A stretch of 7,318 nucleotides of DNA from Thermococci archaeon (GCA_003663535.1 QMUE01000052.1:1-7318); one strand, 5' to 3'; shown: positions 1-5,556, counted from the first letter of the stretch. The notes: generated by a model from the sequence alone, not told the origin. Numbers and translations are program-made.

Positions 1-47
1 CTTGATCCTCATGGCCCGGGAAGGTGCCAATCATTAAAGGAAAAGAA
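1..47. other. Downstream flank of the transporter, no clear gene
   Basis: On the minus strand, after the transporter stop (48-50), the sequence is TTCTTTTCCTTTA, a weak T-rich terminator. An ATG at 35-37 (MIGTFPGHEDQ...) then runs out of the window without a recognisable ribosome site. Too little is present to call a gene. Confidence 0.3.
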
Positions 48-1076
48 TCAAGAGGCTCCTGGGACCGCCTCCTCCTCTGTAACCTTACATTTCCACAGCC
101 CCGCTATCTTTCTCCATGCTTTAACGTAGCCAACCAAGAACGGTATCTGAAGTATTGGAGTTACCGCGGGTGCTATCGCCATGAGGCCCGTCCCTGCCGC
201 TAGGGCTATGGCCATTGCCGTTCCCTCGTTCTTTCCAACGGAGGTAAACGTTATTGCCATGTGGTCCCTATATGGGATTCCGACAGCCTTGTCCACGAAT
301 GTCATGAAGAGAAGAGCTGTGGTGTAGTAAATGGCCAGAGGAATCAGGGCGACGCCGACGATACTTGGTTTGCTGGCTATGAGCTCGGCTTTCTCCATGA
401 ATATCAGGAAGACTATTGTATACATGCCAATAAGCGAAATCGCCGGGAATGCTGGTTTTATCCTTAGGAAGCCCTCCGGGCCGAGTTTACCCATCAGATA
501 GACCCTCGTAAGAACGCCGAGTATCATGGGCGTTATGACGACTATGAGAATGGTCTTGACGAGGAGCCAGACCGATATTGAAACGTGATAGTTCGATGCG
601 AAGACCTTGAGCCAGGCCGGAACCGTTACAATTGCCAGCGTGAAGCTCAACGCAACCACTATGGTTGCCAGCTCGATGTTGCCCCTAGTGAAGCCGGTGT
701 ATGCTATGCTCATTGAGGAGCAGGGCACAACGACGGCCAGGAGGAGCCCAAGGGCGAGCATATGGTTTATGGGATGAACAAGGTTGGTCAGCCATATTGC
801 CCCGTACATTATGAGCGGGGAAATCACAAGCCCCATTGTGAGGGCTATGGCTAGCTGCTTCCCGAGCTTGGCACTGTTCTTGAGCTCTCCAAGGCGGAGG
901 TTAATCATCATCGGGTATATCATGCTGATGACAACGAACATGTTCAGGGTCTTGAGCGTCTCATGATAGGGCTTGAGGTTCGTGTGCGTTCCGACGTAAA
1001 AGCCCGCTATCATGGCGAGCGTGACGTAAACGGGAAGGTACTTATCGAGGTGATTCTTGAGCTTCAGCCAGTTCAT
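48..1076 (-). CDS. BASS/ACR3-superfamily transporter, putative arsenite efflux permease
   Basis: This is a 342-residue integral membrane protein with about ten hydrophobic segments, the size and pattern of the ACR3/bile-acid:sodium-symporter superfamily. A central VVPCSSM motif puts Cys119 where ACR3 exporters carry the essential TM4 cysteine. A later segment, SVGKNEGTAMAIA, puts Glu284 near the position of the conserved TM9 acid. ACR3 proteins export arsenite from the cytoplasm using the proton gradient. This copy is divergent from classical ACR3, which has GASNFFELA in TM9; a remnant of that classical type lies at 5241-5531. Substrate is therefore an inference, and another oxyanion or an organic anion is possible. 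The ATG at 1074-1076 is preceded by GGGGGT eight bases upstream. The TGA of a universal stress protein remnant overlaps this ATG, so the gene may once have been translationally coupled to it. Superfamily assignment is firm; arsenite specificity is moderate. Confidence 0.8.
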   Translation of the reverse strand: MNWLKLKNHLDKYLPVYVTLAMIAGFYVGTHTNLKPYHETLKTLNMFVVISMIYPMMINLRLGELKNSAKLGKQLAIALTMGLVISPLIMYGAIWLTNLVHPINHMLALGLLLAVVVPCSSMSIAYTGFTRGNIELATIVVALSFTLAIVTVPAWLKVFASNYHVSISVWLLVKTILIVVITPMILGVLTRVYLMGKLGPEGFLRIKPAFPAISLIGMYTIVFLIFMEKAELIASKPSIVGVALIPLAIYYTTALLFMTFVDKAVGIPYRDHMAITFTSVGKNEGTAMAIALAAGTGLMAIAPAVTPILQIPFLVGYVKAWRKIAGLWKCKVTEEEAVPGAS

Positions 1077-1230
1077 TCTCCATTACCCCCGCATTCGCAG
1101 TGCGTTTTTACCACAAGAACCGGTCTCTGCGTCTTTCTCAGTACGCGGATGGTCGTGGAGCCGAGAAGCTCTGGAAGCTCAGGGTTAGGAAGGTGGGGAT
1201 AGACCTGATTACAGGAGAAATATTCAAAGA
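1073..1230 (-). pseudogene. Universal stress protein (UspA family), C-terminal remnant
   Basis: In the minus frame ending at the TGA at 1073-1075, the translation contains ELLGSTTIRVLRK followed by RPVLVVK. This is the usual end of UspA-fold proteins: the G-S/T phosphate-binding turn, the last helix and the final beta strand. Clear resemblance covers only 1073-1171. The frame stays open to 1230, where the mobile-element-like sequence begins, but those residues do not look like UspA, and no start codon or nucleotide-binding N-terminus remains. I read it as a truncated gene. Its stop overlaps the transporter start as ATGA, the arrangement of a coupled operon, suggesting a former usp-transporter pair. 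The tail ends with Cys-x-Cys (HCECGGNGE), which is unusual for the family and could bind metal. Expression would need a promoter inside or beyond the element. Confidence 0.55.
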
Positions 1231-1410
1231 GTGAACTACCCCGCCCTGACGGGTGGGGCTTCGTGAGAGTTCATTCGGCATCCCGTTGCCGGTAGCCTCA
1301 CTCTCACAGGCCGGTTCACGCGACCACTACCCCCTATCCTTACGGAATCGGGGGCTACTTTGCACACCAGCCCTTACGGGCTGTCCAGCCTTACGGCTGT
1401 TATAAGGTCA
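1231..1410 (-). ncRNA. Putative omega-RNA (TnpB guide RNA scaffold), stand-alone
   Basis: On the minus strand, about 25 bases after a TATA box, come three successive hairpins, each closed by a GUAA (GNRA) tetraloop: CAGCC/GGCTG (1386-1399), CAGCCC/GGGCTG (1368-1383) and a bulged CCCCC/GGGGG stem (1330-1354). Next comes an 8-bp stem, GTGAGAGT/ACTCTCAC (1263-1270 with 1300-1307), enclosing CGGCA/TGCCG. A terminal stem (1239-1246 with 1251-1258) then leads to the element end. GNRA loops appear only in minus-strand RNA (plus-strand loops read UUAC), which indicates the transcribed strand. Known family biology: omega-RNAs run to the right end and continue into flanking DNA, which supplies the guide. 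The guide here would begin TCTTTGAATATTTCTCC (1230 downwards). With no tnpB beside it, any function would require a TnpB supplied in trans. The RNA itself is inferred from structure alone. Confidence 0.55.
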
Positions 1411-1431
1411 TTATATTCTGCATTCTCAGAG

Positions 1432-1439
1432 TATTTAAA
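1432..1439 (-). promoter_or_regulatory. TATA box for the putative omega-RNA
   Basis: TTTAAATA on the minus strand is preceded by a purine-rich AAGG, as in an archaeal BRE/TATA. The usual 25-base spacing puts transcription start near 1408-1412, just before the first GUAA hairpin. Inferred from spacing only. Confidence 0.4.
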
Positions 1440-1467
1440 CCTTACTCACCCACCTCCCCTTGCGTAT

Positions 1468-1487
1468 CCCCTTCCGAAAGGAAGGGG
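1468..1487. repeat. Perfect hairpin at the presumed left end of the element
   Basis: CCCCTTCC (1468-1475), loop GAAA, GGAAGGGG (1480-1487): a perfect 8-bp stem. It lies about 20 bases inside the far boundary of the IS200/IS605-like block, where single-stranded-DNA transposases of that family bind a subterminal hairpin. It could also act as an RNA hairpin downstream of the radical SAM gene, which ends at 1513. Confidence 0.6.
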
Positions 1488-1512
1488 TCTTCCAGGAGGA
1501 TAATGAGAGAGT

Positions 1513-2646
1513 TCAGTAGAACTTCCCAAAATTGTGCTGAGGAATAGGACACAATACTATCCTTCTGGCCCAGAGGCAATCAGCACAGCTAGGCTCATTA
1601 CTCCAGCAGTCTATGTCGCTCGTCTTAACGAAGTCGCAGGCATCCCTTAAAGAGCAATCGGTGCATGATGGATACATGTAATTCTTCATGGTAAAGCGGA
1701 ACCAAGTGTATTTTTCGCTTGTCCAGATTTTTGCTAGGCTCTTCTCCCGGACATTACCGAAGGAATACGCATTAACTTTCTTCTCCCGTCCAAAGATATA
1801 TTCCTTATAGCTGTGGAGGAAGCGATAACATGGAGAAACTTCCCCATCCCATCTAATCACTGCAACATTATTCTCATCAAAGTCACAGGAGCGCTCTGTC
1901 CTAAGCTCAAAGTAGGGAAGCTTTATATAGAGACCATTGTGAGCTATTTTATAAAGCTCATCAAGTATAGAGGTCATATCAACCTCACCATCGTAGATTA
2001 TATCCCCCACCTGCTCTGGGGCAAGAGGAAGAAGGTTTGAGACAAGCATTGCATCAACATCAATATTTAAAAGAAAACGTGCTATTTCAGGGAGCTGTGC
2101 ATAATTTTCTTTGCTTATCACCACCTCAACTCCCACAGTAGGCCTATGAGTTCCTGTCTCTTCTCTATACTTCACAAGCTTCTTTATCTTGTCAACAGTT
2201 ATAGCAGCAGCAAGATGGCCAAGGGTTATTGCATTCTGAGCACTTGGTATTGTATCCATTGAGAAATAGACAAGCTCCACTCTAAGCTCCGCAAATTCTC
2301 GCAACATCCTATCTGTGAGAAGGGTTCCATTTGTGCTCATCCCTAAGGCAAAGCCCCTCTTTTTGACCTCACGCACCATATCCATGAAGCGGGGATGAAC
2401 AGAAGGCTCTCCTATTCCACCAAAGTAAATCATTTTCAGCTCTGGGAACTCCTTTGCATCATCGAGAATCTTAAGAAAAAGCTCCCAATCCATGTCCCCT
2501 TCGGAGTCCTCCCAGTACTGCTTGAAACACATTTCGCAGTGGAGATTGCACCTGCTCGTCGTCTCTATGTAGAGATATTTCATGTCAAGTTTAGGTTTTA
2601 CTATTACCTTGCCGTCCCAGAGTGTGAAGGAGTATTCCTTTTCCAC
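1513..2646 (-). CDS. Radical SAM/SPASM maturase for a tungsten-cofactor oxidoreductase
   Basis: This is a 377-residue protein. Cys33, Cys37 and Cys40 form CNLHCEMC, the CxxxCxxC motif of the radical SAM [4Fe-4S] cluster. GGIGEP (76-81) is the SAM-binding glycine motif and MSTNGTLL (103-110) is typical of the barrel. The C-terminal third is a cysteine-rich SPASM-like domain (Cys254, 273, 328, 331, 337, 347, 354, 357, 366) able to hold auxiliary clusters. The architecture and position beside aor match the family described as tungsten-cofactor oxidoreductase radical SAM maturases, including the cmo (cofactor-modifying) gene described next to P. furiosus aor. The exact reaction is not established. 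The start is GTG at 2644-2646, one base after the MoaD-like stop; GGAGG at 2655-2659, inside the upstream gene, fits as ribosome site. The gene looks richer in A+T and in ATA/AGA codons than the transporter downstream. Confidence 0.85.
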   Translation of the reverse strand: MEKEYSFTLWDGKVIVKPKLDMKYLYIETTSRCNLHCEMCFKQYWEDSEGDMDWELFLKILDDAKEFPELKMIYFGGIGEPSVHPRFMDMVREVKKRGFALGMSTNGTLLTDRMLREFAELRVELVYFSMDTIPSAQNAITLGHLAAAITVDKIKKLVKYREETGTHRPTVGVEVVISKENYAQLPEIARFLLNIDVDAMLVSNLLPLAPEQVGDIIYDGEVDMTSILDELYKIAHNGLYIKLPYFELRTERSCDFDENNVAVIRWDGEVSPCYRFLHSYKEYIFGREKKVNAYSFGNVREKSLAKIWTSEKYTWFRFTMKNYMYPSCTDCSLRDACDFVKTSDIDCWSNEPSCADCLWARRIVLCPIPQHNFGKFY

Positions 2647-2647
2647 T

Positions 2648-2896
2648 TCAGCCGCCTCCAGCTGGAGGAAAGATACTCACAATATCCTCTTCACGCAGTG
2701 GAGTTTGCAAACCCTGCAGGTGCTCAATATTCCTCCCGTTAACGAGTATCATGAAACCCCTCTCGAGTTCCTCTTCAAACCCAGGATATGTTGAGTAAAG
2801 CTTTTCCAAAAGTTCCCCCACACTTCCAGCGGGAACCTCGAGAATTTTCCGTCCGGTGAGCTTTATCAGTGTGGCAAAAACCTTGACTTTTACCAT
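2648..2896 (-). CDS. MoaD/ThiS-family sulfur-carrier protein (ubiquitin-like)
   Basis: This 82-residue beta-grasp protein starts MVKVKVFATLIKLTG and ends PPAGGG. The length, the hydrophobic first strand, the middle helix (VGELLEKLYSTYP), the VNGRN turn and the EEDIVSIFPP strand before a glycine tail are those of MoaD. MoaD proteins are adenylated by MoeB-type E1-like enzymes, accept sulfur as a C-terminal thiocarboxylate, and donate it to make the pterin dithiolene that binds Mo or W. Lying between aor and the radical SAM maturase, it is probably a copy dedicated to the tungsten enzyme. The tail is Gly-Gly-Gly rather than the canonical Gly-Gly, so the last glycine may be trimmed or tolerated. 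The ATG at 2894-2896 has GGTGAT five bases upstream (2902-2907). The stop lies one base before the radical SAM GTG. No E1-like or MoaE gene is visible here. Confidence 0.85.
   Translation of the reverse strand: MVKVKVFATLIKLTGRKILEVPAGSVGELLEKLYSTYPGFEEELERGFMILVNGRNIEHLQGLQTPLREEDIVSIFPPAGGG
2651..2659 (-). promoter_or_regulatory. Ribosome binding site of the radical SAM gene, embedded in the MoaD-like Gly tail
   Basis: GGAGGCGGC is simultaneously the Gly-Gly-Gly codons ending the MoaD-like gene and a strong Shine-Dalgarno sequence, with GGAGG eight bases before the GTG start. It supports the GTG start and implies coupled translation. Confidence 0.7.
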
Positions 2897-2930
2897 ATCT
2901 TATCACCATTCCTATAAAAATGACTTTTAC

Positions 2931-2950
2931 ACTTAAAAAATTTTTCGAAT
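2931..2950 (-). promoter_or_regulatory. Possible TATA region for the moaD-like/radical SAM pair
   Basis: Minus-strand CGAAAAATTTTTTAAGT lies 35-54 bases before the MoaD-like ATG. With 25-base spacing, transcription would start near 2912, giving a leader of about 15 bases that carries GGTGAT. Very A/T-rich sequence makes this weak; readthrough from aor is equally possible. Confidence 0.3.
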
Positions 2951-2951
2951 G

Positions 2952-2980
2952 AAAAAAATTGCAAAAGTAGAAGAAAAGCA
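2952..2980 (-). terminator. T-rich transcription end of aor
   Basis: Just after the aor TAA the minus strand reads CTTTTCTTCTACTTTTGC and then ATTTTTTTC, with no hairpin. Such oligo-T runs are the usual intrinsic terminators of Thermococcales. Termination here may be partial, setting a high level of aor over the two maturation genes downstream. Confidence 0.45.
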
Positions 2981-2983
2981 AGA

Positions 2984-4801
2984 TTACACAAATTCTTCAA
3001 TACCGAGCTCTTTAGCCTTCTCCGGTGGAACCTTTCCATCTTCTGTCCAGCCTCTGAGGGCATAGTACCTTGGAAGCATCTCCTTCAAGCGAACAACGTA
3101 TCCCTTGTTAGGCCCTTCAGGCATTGGTTCCTCAAGGAAGCGCTTTGGAAGGGTATCATCTTTAGCTGGGTCAAGACCGGCCTTGAGGTTGAAGAGCCTC
3201 TCGGCGTTCCATATCCTCTCCCCAATCTTGAGGTAATCCTCCGTCGAGAAGTCCCATCCAAGAGCTGCATTGAGCATATCACGGTAGTCATCTGCTCCAA
3301 GACCAAAAGTCGTGAAGAGACATAGACCTGCTGCATCAATTAGAGCACTCAAATCCTGGAAGATTATGAGCATCTTGACCTTGTCGTCACTTATGTCGTG
3401 TGGATCCATCTTGTAAGGATAACCGAGAATCTCGGGGCTTATCATGTAGTTCTTGATGTGACAGCCTCCACGATTGTTGGTAGCATAACCAAGACCGTGT
3501 CCTTCGGCCCCTCTTGGGTCGTAAGCGGGAAGCTCAAGTTTCTTGACGCTCATTGAATACTCTGGGTGGCCATAACTCTCGGCGAGACGGTAGCCTCCTT
3601 CAGCGAGCTTATCACCAAACCCTTCCCTCTTCGCAAGCTTTGTTATGTAGTAGTGCAGGACTTCCGTGTTGCCCCATCTAAATGGTGGTGCTTCTCCAAG
3701 ATCCTCATCTTTTATGAAGCCTTTCTCGTAGAGTTCCATGGCCGTTGCAAGGGTTCCTCCCGTGGATATTGTATCAAGTCCAAGCTCGTCGCACAAGTGG
3801 TTGGCTTCTATTATGCTCGCGAGATCATTTATGCCAAGATTAGCACCAAGGGCCCACGTGCTCTCATACTCCGGGCCTTCGGTGACTCCAACGGTTGGAA
3901 GCTTGTTGACCCTTCCACAGCCGATTGGACAGGCATAACAGGGTTGGTTCCTTATGAGGTATTTAGCTGTCATTGCTTCACCGCTCTGTTCGTAGGCGTG
4001 TTCATAAACCCCAGTTTGAAAGTTTCTCGTTGGGTAGAGACCATTTTCATTGATTATATTGACGAGAACGGCGGTACCATACTTGGGGAGTCCTCCTCCC
4101 GCAACAGGATCATTCCTGAGCTTGTTTATCTTCTCCCTTATGGTGAGCATGAACTTCTGTTTGTCCGCTATCGGGATAGTCTTGCTCCCCTCGACCGCTA
4201 TTGCCTTAAGGTTCTTACTACCCATGACAGCTCCAACACCGGCCCTTCCAGCAGCCCGGTGTCCATCGTTCATCACTGCAGCAAACTTAACGAGATTCTC
4301 CCCAGCAGGCCCAATTAGGGCTATTCTAAGCTTTTTACTTCCAATCTCTTTTCTTATCGCTTCTTCAGTCTCACTAACCAACTTCCCCCATAAGTGGGAA
4401 GCATCACGGATTTCGACGTTTTCATCCTTTATGTATATGTAAACAGGTTTTTCTGCCTTTCCTTCAACAATAATCCCATCATAGCCTGCAAACTTGAGCT
4501 CTGCTCCAAAATACCCACCGGAGTTAGCCATAGTTATAAAACCAGTATGGGGGCTCTTGGTGATAACGTTGTATCTCCCACCTGTTGGTGCACTTGTTCC
4601 ACTCAACGGGCCGGGAGTAATTATGAGCTTGTTTTCGGGGCTTAGTGGGTCAACTGTCGGATCCATCTCCTTCAAGAGGAAGTATATTGCAAGCCCCCTG
4701 CTTCCAAGCCACTTCTTGGCAAGCTCCTCGTTGTATTCCTCAACTTTAACCTCCCCATTGGAGAGGTTTACATATAGAAATTTTCCCCAGTTTCCGTACA
4801 T
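2984..4801 (-). CDS. aor: Tungsten-containing aldehyde:ferredoxin oxidoreductase
   Basis: This cytoplasmic enzyme oxidises aldehydes to carboxylic acids and reduces ferredoxin, typically removing aldehydes from amino-acid and sugar catabolism. From MYGNWGKF it is 605 residues, the length I recall for P. furiosus AOR. The cluster ligands fall at the known numbers: Cys288, Cys291, Cys295 (PCYACPIGC) and Cys494 (DAAGLC). Also present are the pterin/Mg contacts Arg76 and Asn93, the DxxGLD/C motifs at 338-343 and 489-494, the active-site Glu313 and His448, and the Glu332/His383 pair that binds a metal between subunits. Nothing appears missing. The frame extends to ATG at 4828 and also has ATG at 4807, but the extra MSILILAMS does not resemble the known N-terminus; GGCGAT sits four bases before ATG 4801. 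The MoaD-like and radical SAM genes downstream fit as its maturation system. Confidence 0.96.
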   Translation of the reverse strand: MYGNWGKFLYVNLSNGEVKVEEYNEELAKKWLGSRGLAIYFLLKEMDPTVDPLSPENKLIITPGPLSGTSAPTGGRYNVITKSPHTGFITMANSGGYFGAELKFAGYDGIIVEGKAEKPVYIYIKDENVEIRDASHLWGKLVSETEEAIRKEIGSKKLRIALIGPAGENLVKFAAVMNDGHRAAGRAGVGAVMGSKNLKAIAVEGSKTIPIADKQKFMLTIREKINKLRNDPVAGGGLPKYGTAVLVNIINENGLYPTRNFQTGVYEHAYEQSGEAMTAKYLIRNQPCYACPIGCGRVNKLPTVGVTEGPEYESTWALGANLGINDLASIIEANHLCDELGLDTISTGGTLATAMELYEKGFIKDEDLGEAPPFRWGNTEVLHYYITKLAKREGFGDKLAEGGYRLAESYGHPEYSMSVKKLELPAYDPRGAEGHGLGYATNNRGGCHIKNYMISPEILGYPYKMDPHDISDDKVKMLIIFQDLSALIDAAGLCLFTTFGLGADDYRDMLNAALGWDFSTEDYLKIGERIWNAERLFNLKAGLDPAKDDTLPKRFLEEPMPEGPNKGYVVRLKEMLPRYYALRGWTEDGKVPPEKAKELGIEEFV

Positions 4802-4806
4802 GGACA

Positions 4807-4857
4807 TCGCCAAAATAAGTATAGACATTTATCCCTAATAAATCTTGGCGAAAATAA
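4807..4857 (-). promoter_or_regulatory. aor promoter region with a flanking inverted repeat
   Basis: On the minus strand CTTTTATTTT (4851-4860) and, nearer, AAGATTTATTAG (about 4834-4845) are TATA-like. The second predicts transcription start near 4812-4815, just before the ATGs at 4807 and 4801, and thus upstream exclusion of the ATG at 4828. A perfect 7-base inverted repeat, TCGCCAA (4807-4813) and TTGGCGA (4845-4851), brackets this segment and could bind a regulator. Between its arms lies a shorter imperfect palindrome, TTTATCCCTAATAAA. Transcription start and operator are unproven. Confidence 0.4.
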
Positions 4858-4961
4858 AAGGTATTACGAAAAATATCAAAGTTAAATGTTATTATTAACC
4901 AGAAGGGAAGAGTGTAAAAGGTTTCACTATTCAATGGCGAAAAACTTCTTCCCAGCCCCAA

Positions 4962-5242
4962 TTACATCTTTTTTCTGTTTTTTCCAGCTTTTAAGTCTTT
5001 AATAAGTTTAATAATGCACCTATTTATCTCGTCTCTAACTTCCCCGTACTTTTCTATTGGTTTCCCATAAGGCTCCTCAAGGGCTCCAGTCCCACGTCTT
5101 CTTGGGCGGAGCGTAAGGGCACCTGTCGAGATAGCCCATCGTAATAACGATGTATACCTTATCGGCCATTTCTTTGGTGTAGATCTTTGGATACTGTCCT
5201 CGAGAGGGCTCCCAACCTCTCCCATCGCCTCCTCGCCAGCGG
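4962..5242 (-). pseudogene. arsC: Arsenate reductase of the LMW-phosphatase type (ArsC), 5'-truncated and frameshifted
   Basis: Three minus frames join into the second half of an ArsC protein. EEAMGEVG (from 5228 to about 5201) is followed after a one-base loss near 5199 by [14 protein letters not shown] and [14 protein letters not shown], which is the usual vitMG...CP region. An extra base in the G run at 5081-5083 then shifts the frame to WDWS/LEEPYGKPIEKYGEV and RDEINRCIIKLIKDLK, ending with TAA at 4962. A further shift may exist near 5234 (PLA/EEAM). The N-terminal half with the CxxxxxR phosphate-binding loop is absent. The family normally has Cys at both MGC and CP; here the first is Tyr (MGY). 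Intact enzymes reduce arsenate to arsenite for export. The 5' end abuts the broken ACR3 fragment of opposite strand. Single-base shifts could be sequencing errors; the truncation could not. Confidence 0.8.
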
Positions 5243-5531
5243 TTTATCTTTTGCCATAGCTTGTGGGTGGAGTTGGATTTGGAAGCTCCTGCATAAGGTT
5301 GCGGCCCCTGTTTCCTTCATAGGCGCGAGCAACTTCTTTGAGTTCGCTGTAGCGGTCGCGATAGCGTTCTTTGGCCTGGAAAGCGGGGCGGCACTGGCTA
5401 CCGTTGTGGGGGTTTTGGAGGAGGTCCCGATAATGCCAAGCCTAGTATGAATAGCAAACAGGACAAGGACCTTTTTCACAGCAAAGTTCGAAGCTAGGAG
5501 CTCAGTGCCCGTGCTTACAGAGGAGCAATGA
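5241..5531 (+). pseudogene. ACR3 arsenite exporter, C-terminal fragment with internal stop
   Basis: The frame from GGT at 5241 reads [10 protein letters not shown], then [38 protein letters not shown] and [14 protein letters not shown]. This is the classic ACR3 TM9-TM10 region (GASNFFELAVAVAISLFGL...GAALATVVG...VEVP), including the essential TM9 glutamate. A TGA at 5448-5450 interrupts it, after which the same frame continues IANRTRTFF to a second TGA at 5529-5531. ACR3 proteins usually read SLV-x-IANRTR here, so the TGA replaces a sense codon, for example TGG. The first eight or so transmembrane segments are missing: less than a third of the protein remains. The fragment starts where the ArsC homology on the other strand ends. 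A T-rich run (5534-5556) after the final stop would be its old terminator. It is distinct from the intact transporter at 48-1076. Confidence 0.85.
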
Positions 5532-5556
5532 CCTTTCTCTTTAATTTTAGTTTTTA

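Larger units (their letters stand above)
1231..1497 (-). mobile_element. IS200/IS605-like solo element (MITE-like, no tnpA or tnpB)
   Basis: The roughly 265-bp block has no coding capacity, is rich in stems, and differs in texture from its flanks. Read on the minus strand its end shows stem CCCCACCC/GGGCGGGG followed by GTAGTTCAC, which resembles the right end of archaeal IS200/IS605 (IS1341-type) elements, where the TnpB guide RNA terminates. The opposite end has a perfect 8-bp hairpin (1468-1487), as expected for the subterminal palindrome recognised by a TnpA HUH transposase. No tnpA or tnpB lies in the window, so the copy would be non-autonomous. The 1231 boundary rests on the RE-like sequence; the other boundary (1490-1498) is a guess, and no direct repeats are expected for this family. 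A short GTG AGT AAG GTT TAA after GGGGAGGTG near 1443-1462 might be the relic of a gene start. Confidence 0.6.

Noticed and set aside
963..1202. Plus-strand open frame of 79 codons over the transporter start
   Set aside because: Overlaps the transporter N-terminus and the UspA-like remnant, with a low-complexity Ser/Gly end and no family likeness.
1231..1500. CRISPR array or tRNA in the stem-rich spacer
   Set aside because: No regularly spaced direct repeats and no cloverleaf with T-loop and acceptor features; the hairpins differ in stem sequence and share only the GUAA loop.
2395..2742. Plus-strand open frame across the radical SAM/moaD-like junction
   Set aside because: Antisense to two well-supported genes with intact motifs.
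3566..4318. 250-codon plus-strand open frame
   Set aside because: It lies antisense within aor, which is fully conserved at all ligand positions; the plus frame resembles no family.
4799..4828. Earlier aor starts at 4828 and 4807
   Set aside because: The known enzyme starts MYGNWG and the protein from 4801 is exactly 605 residues; the likely transcription start falls after 4828. The ATG at 4807 (two residues longer) cannot be fully excluded.
4916..4931. Imperfect palindrome GTGTAAAAGGTTTCAC as an operator for the ars genes
   Set aside because: Only the outer GTG/CAC and a few A/T pairs match; it lies at the 3' end of the arsC remnant, where an operator would not be expected.
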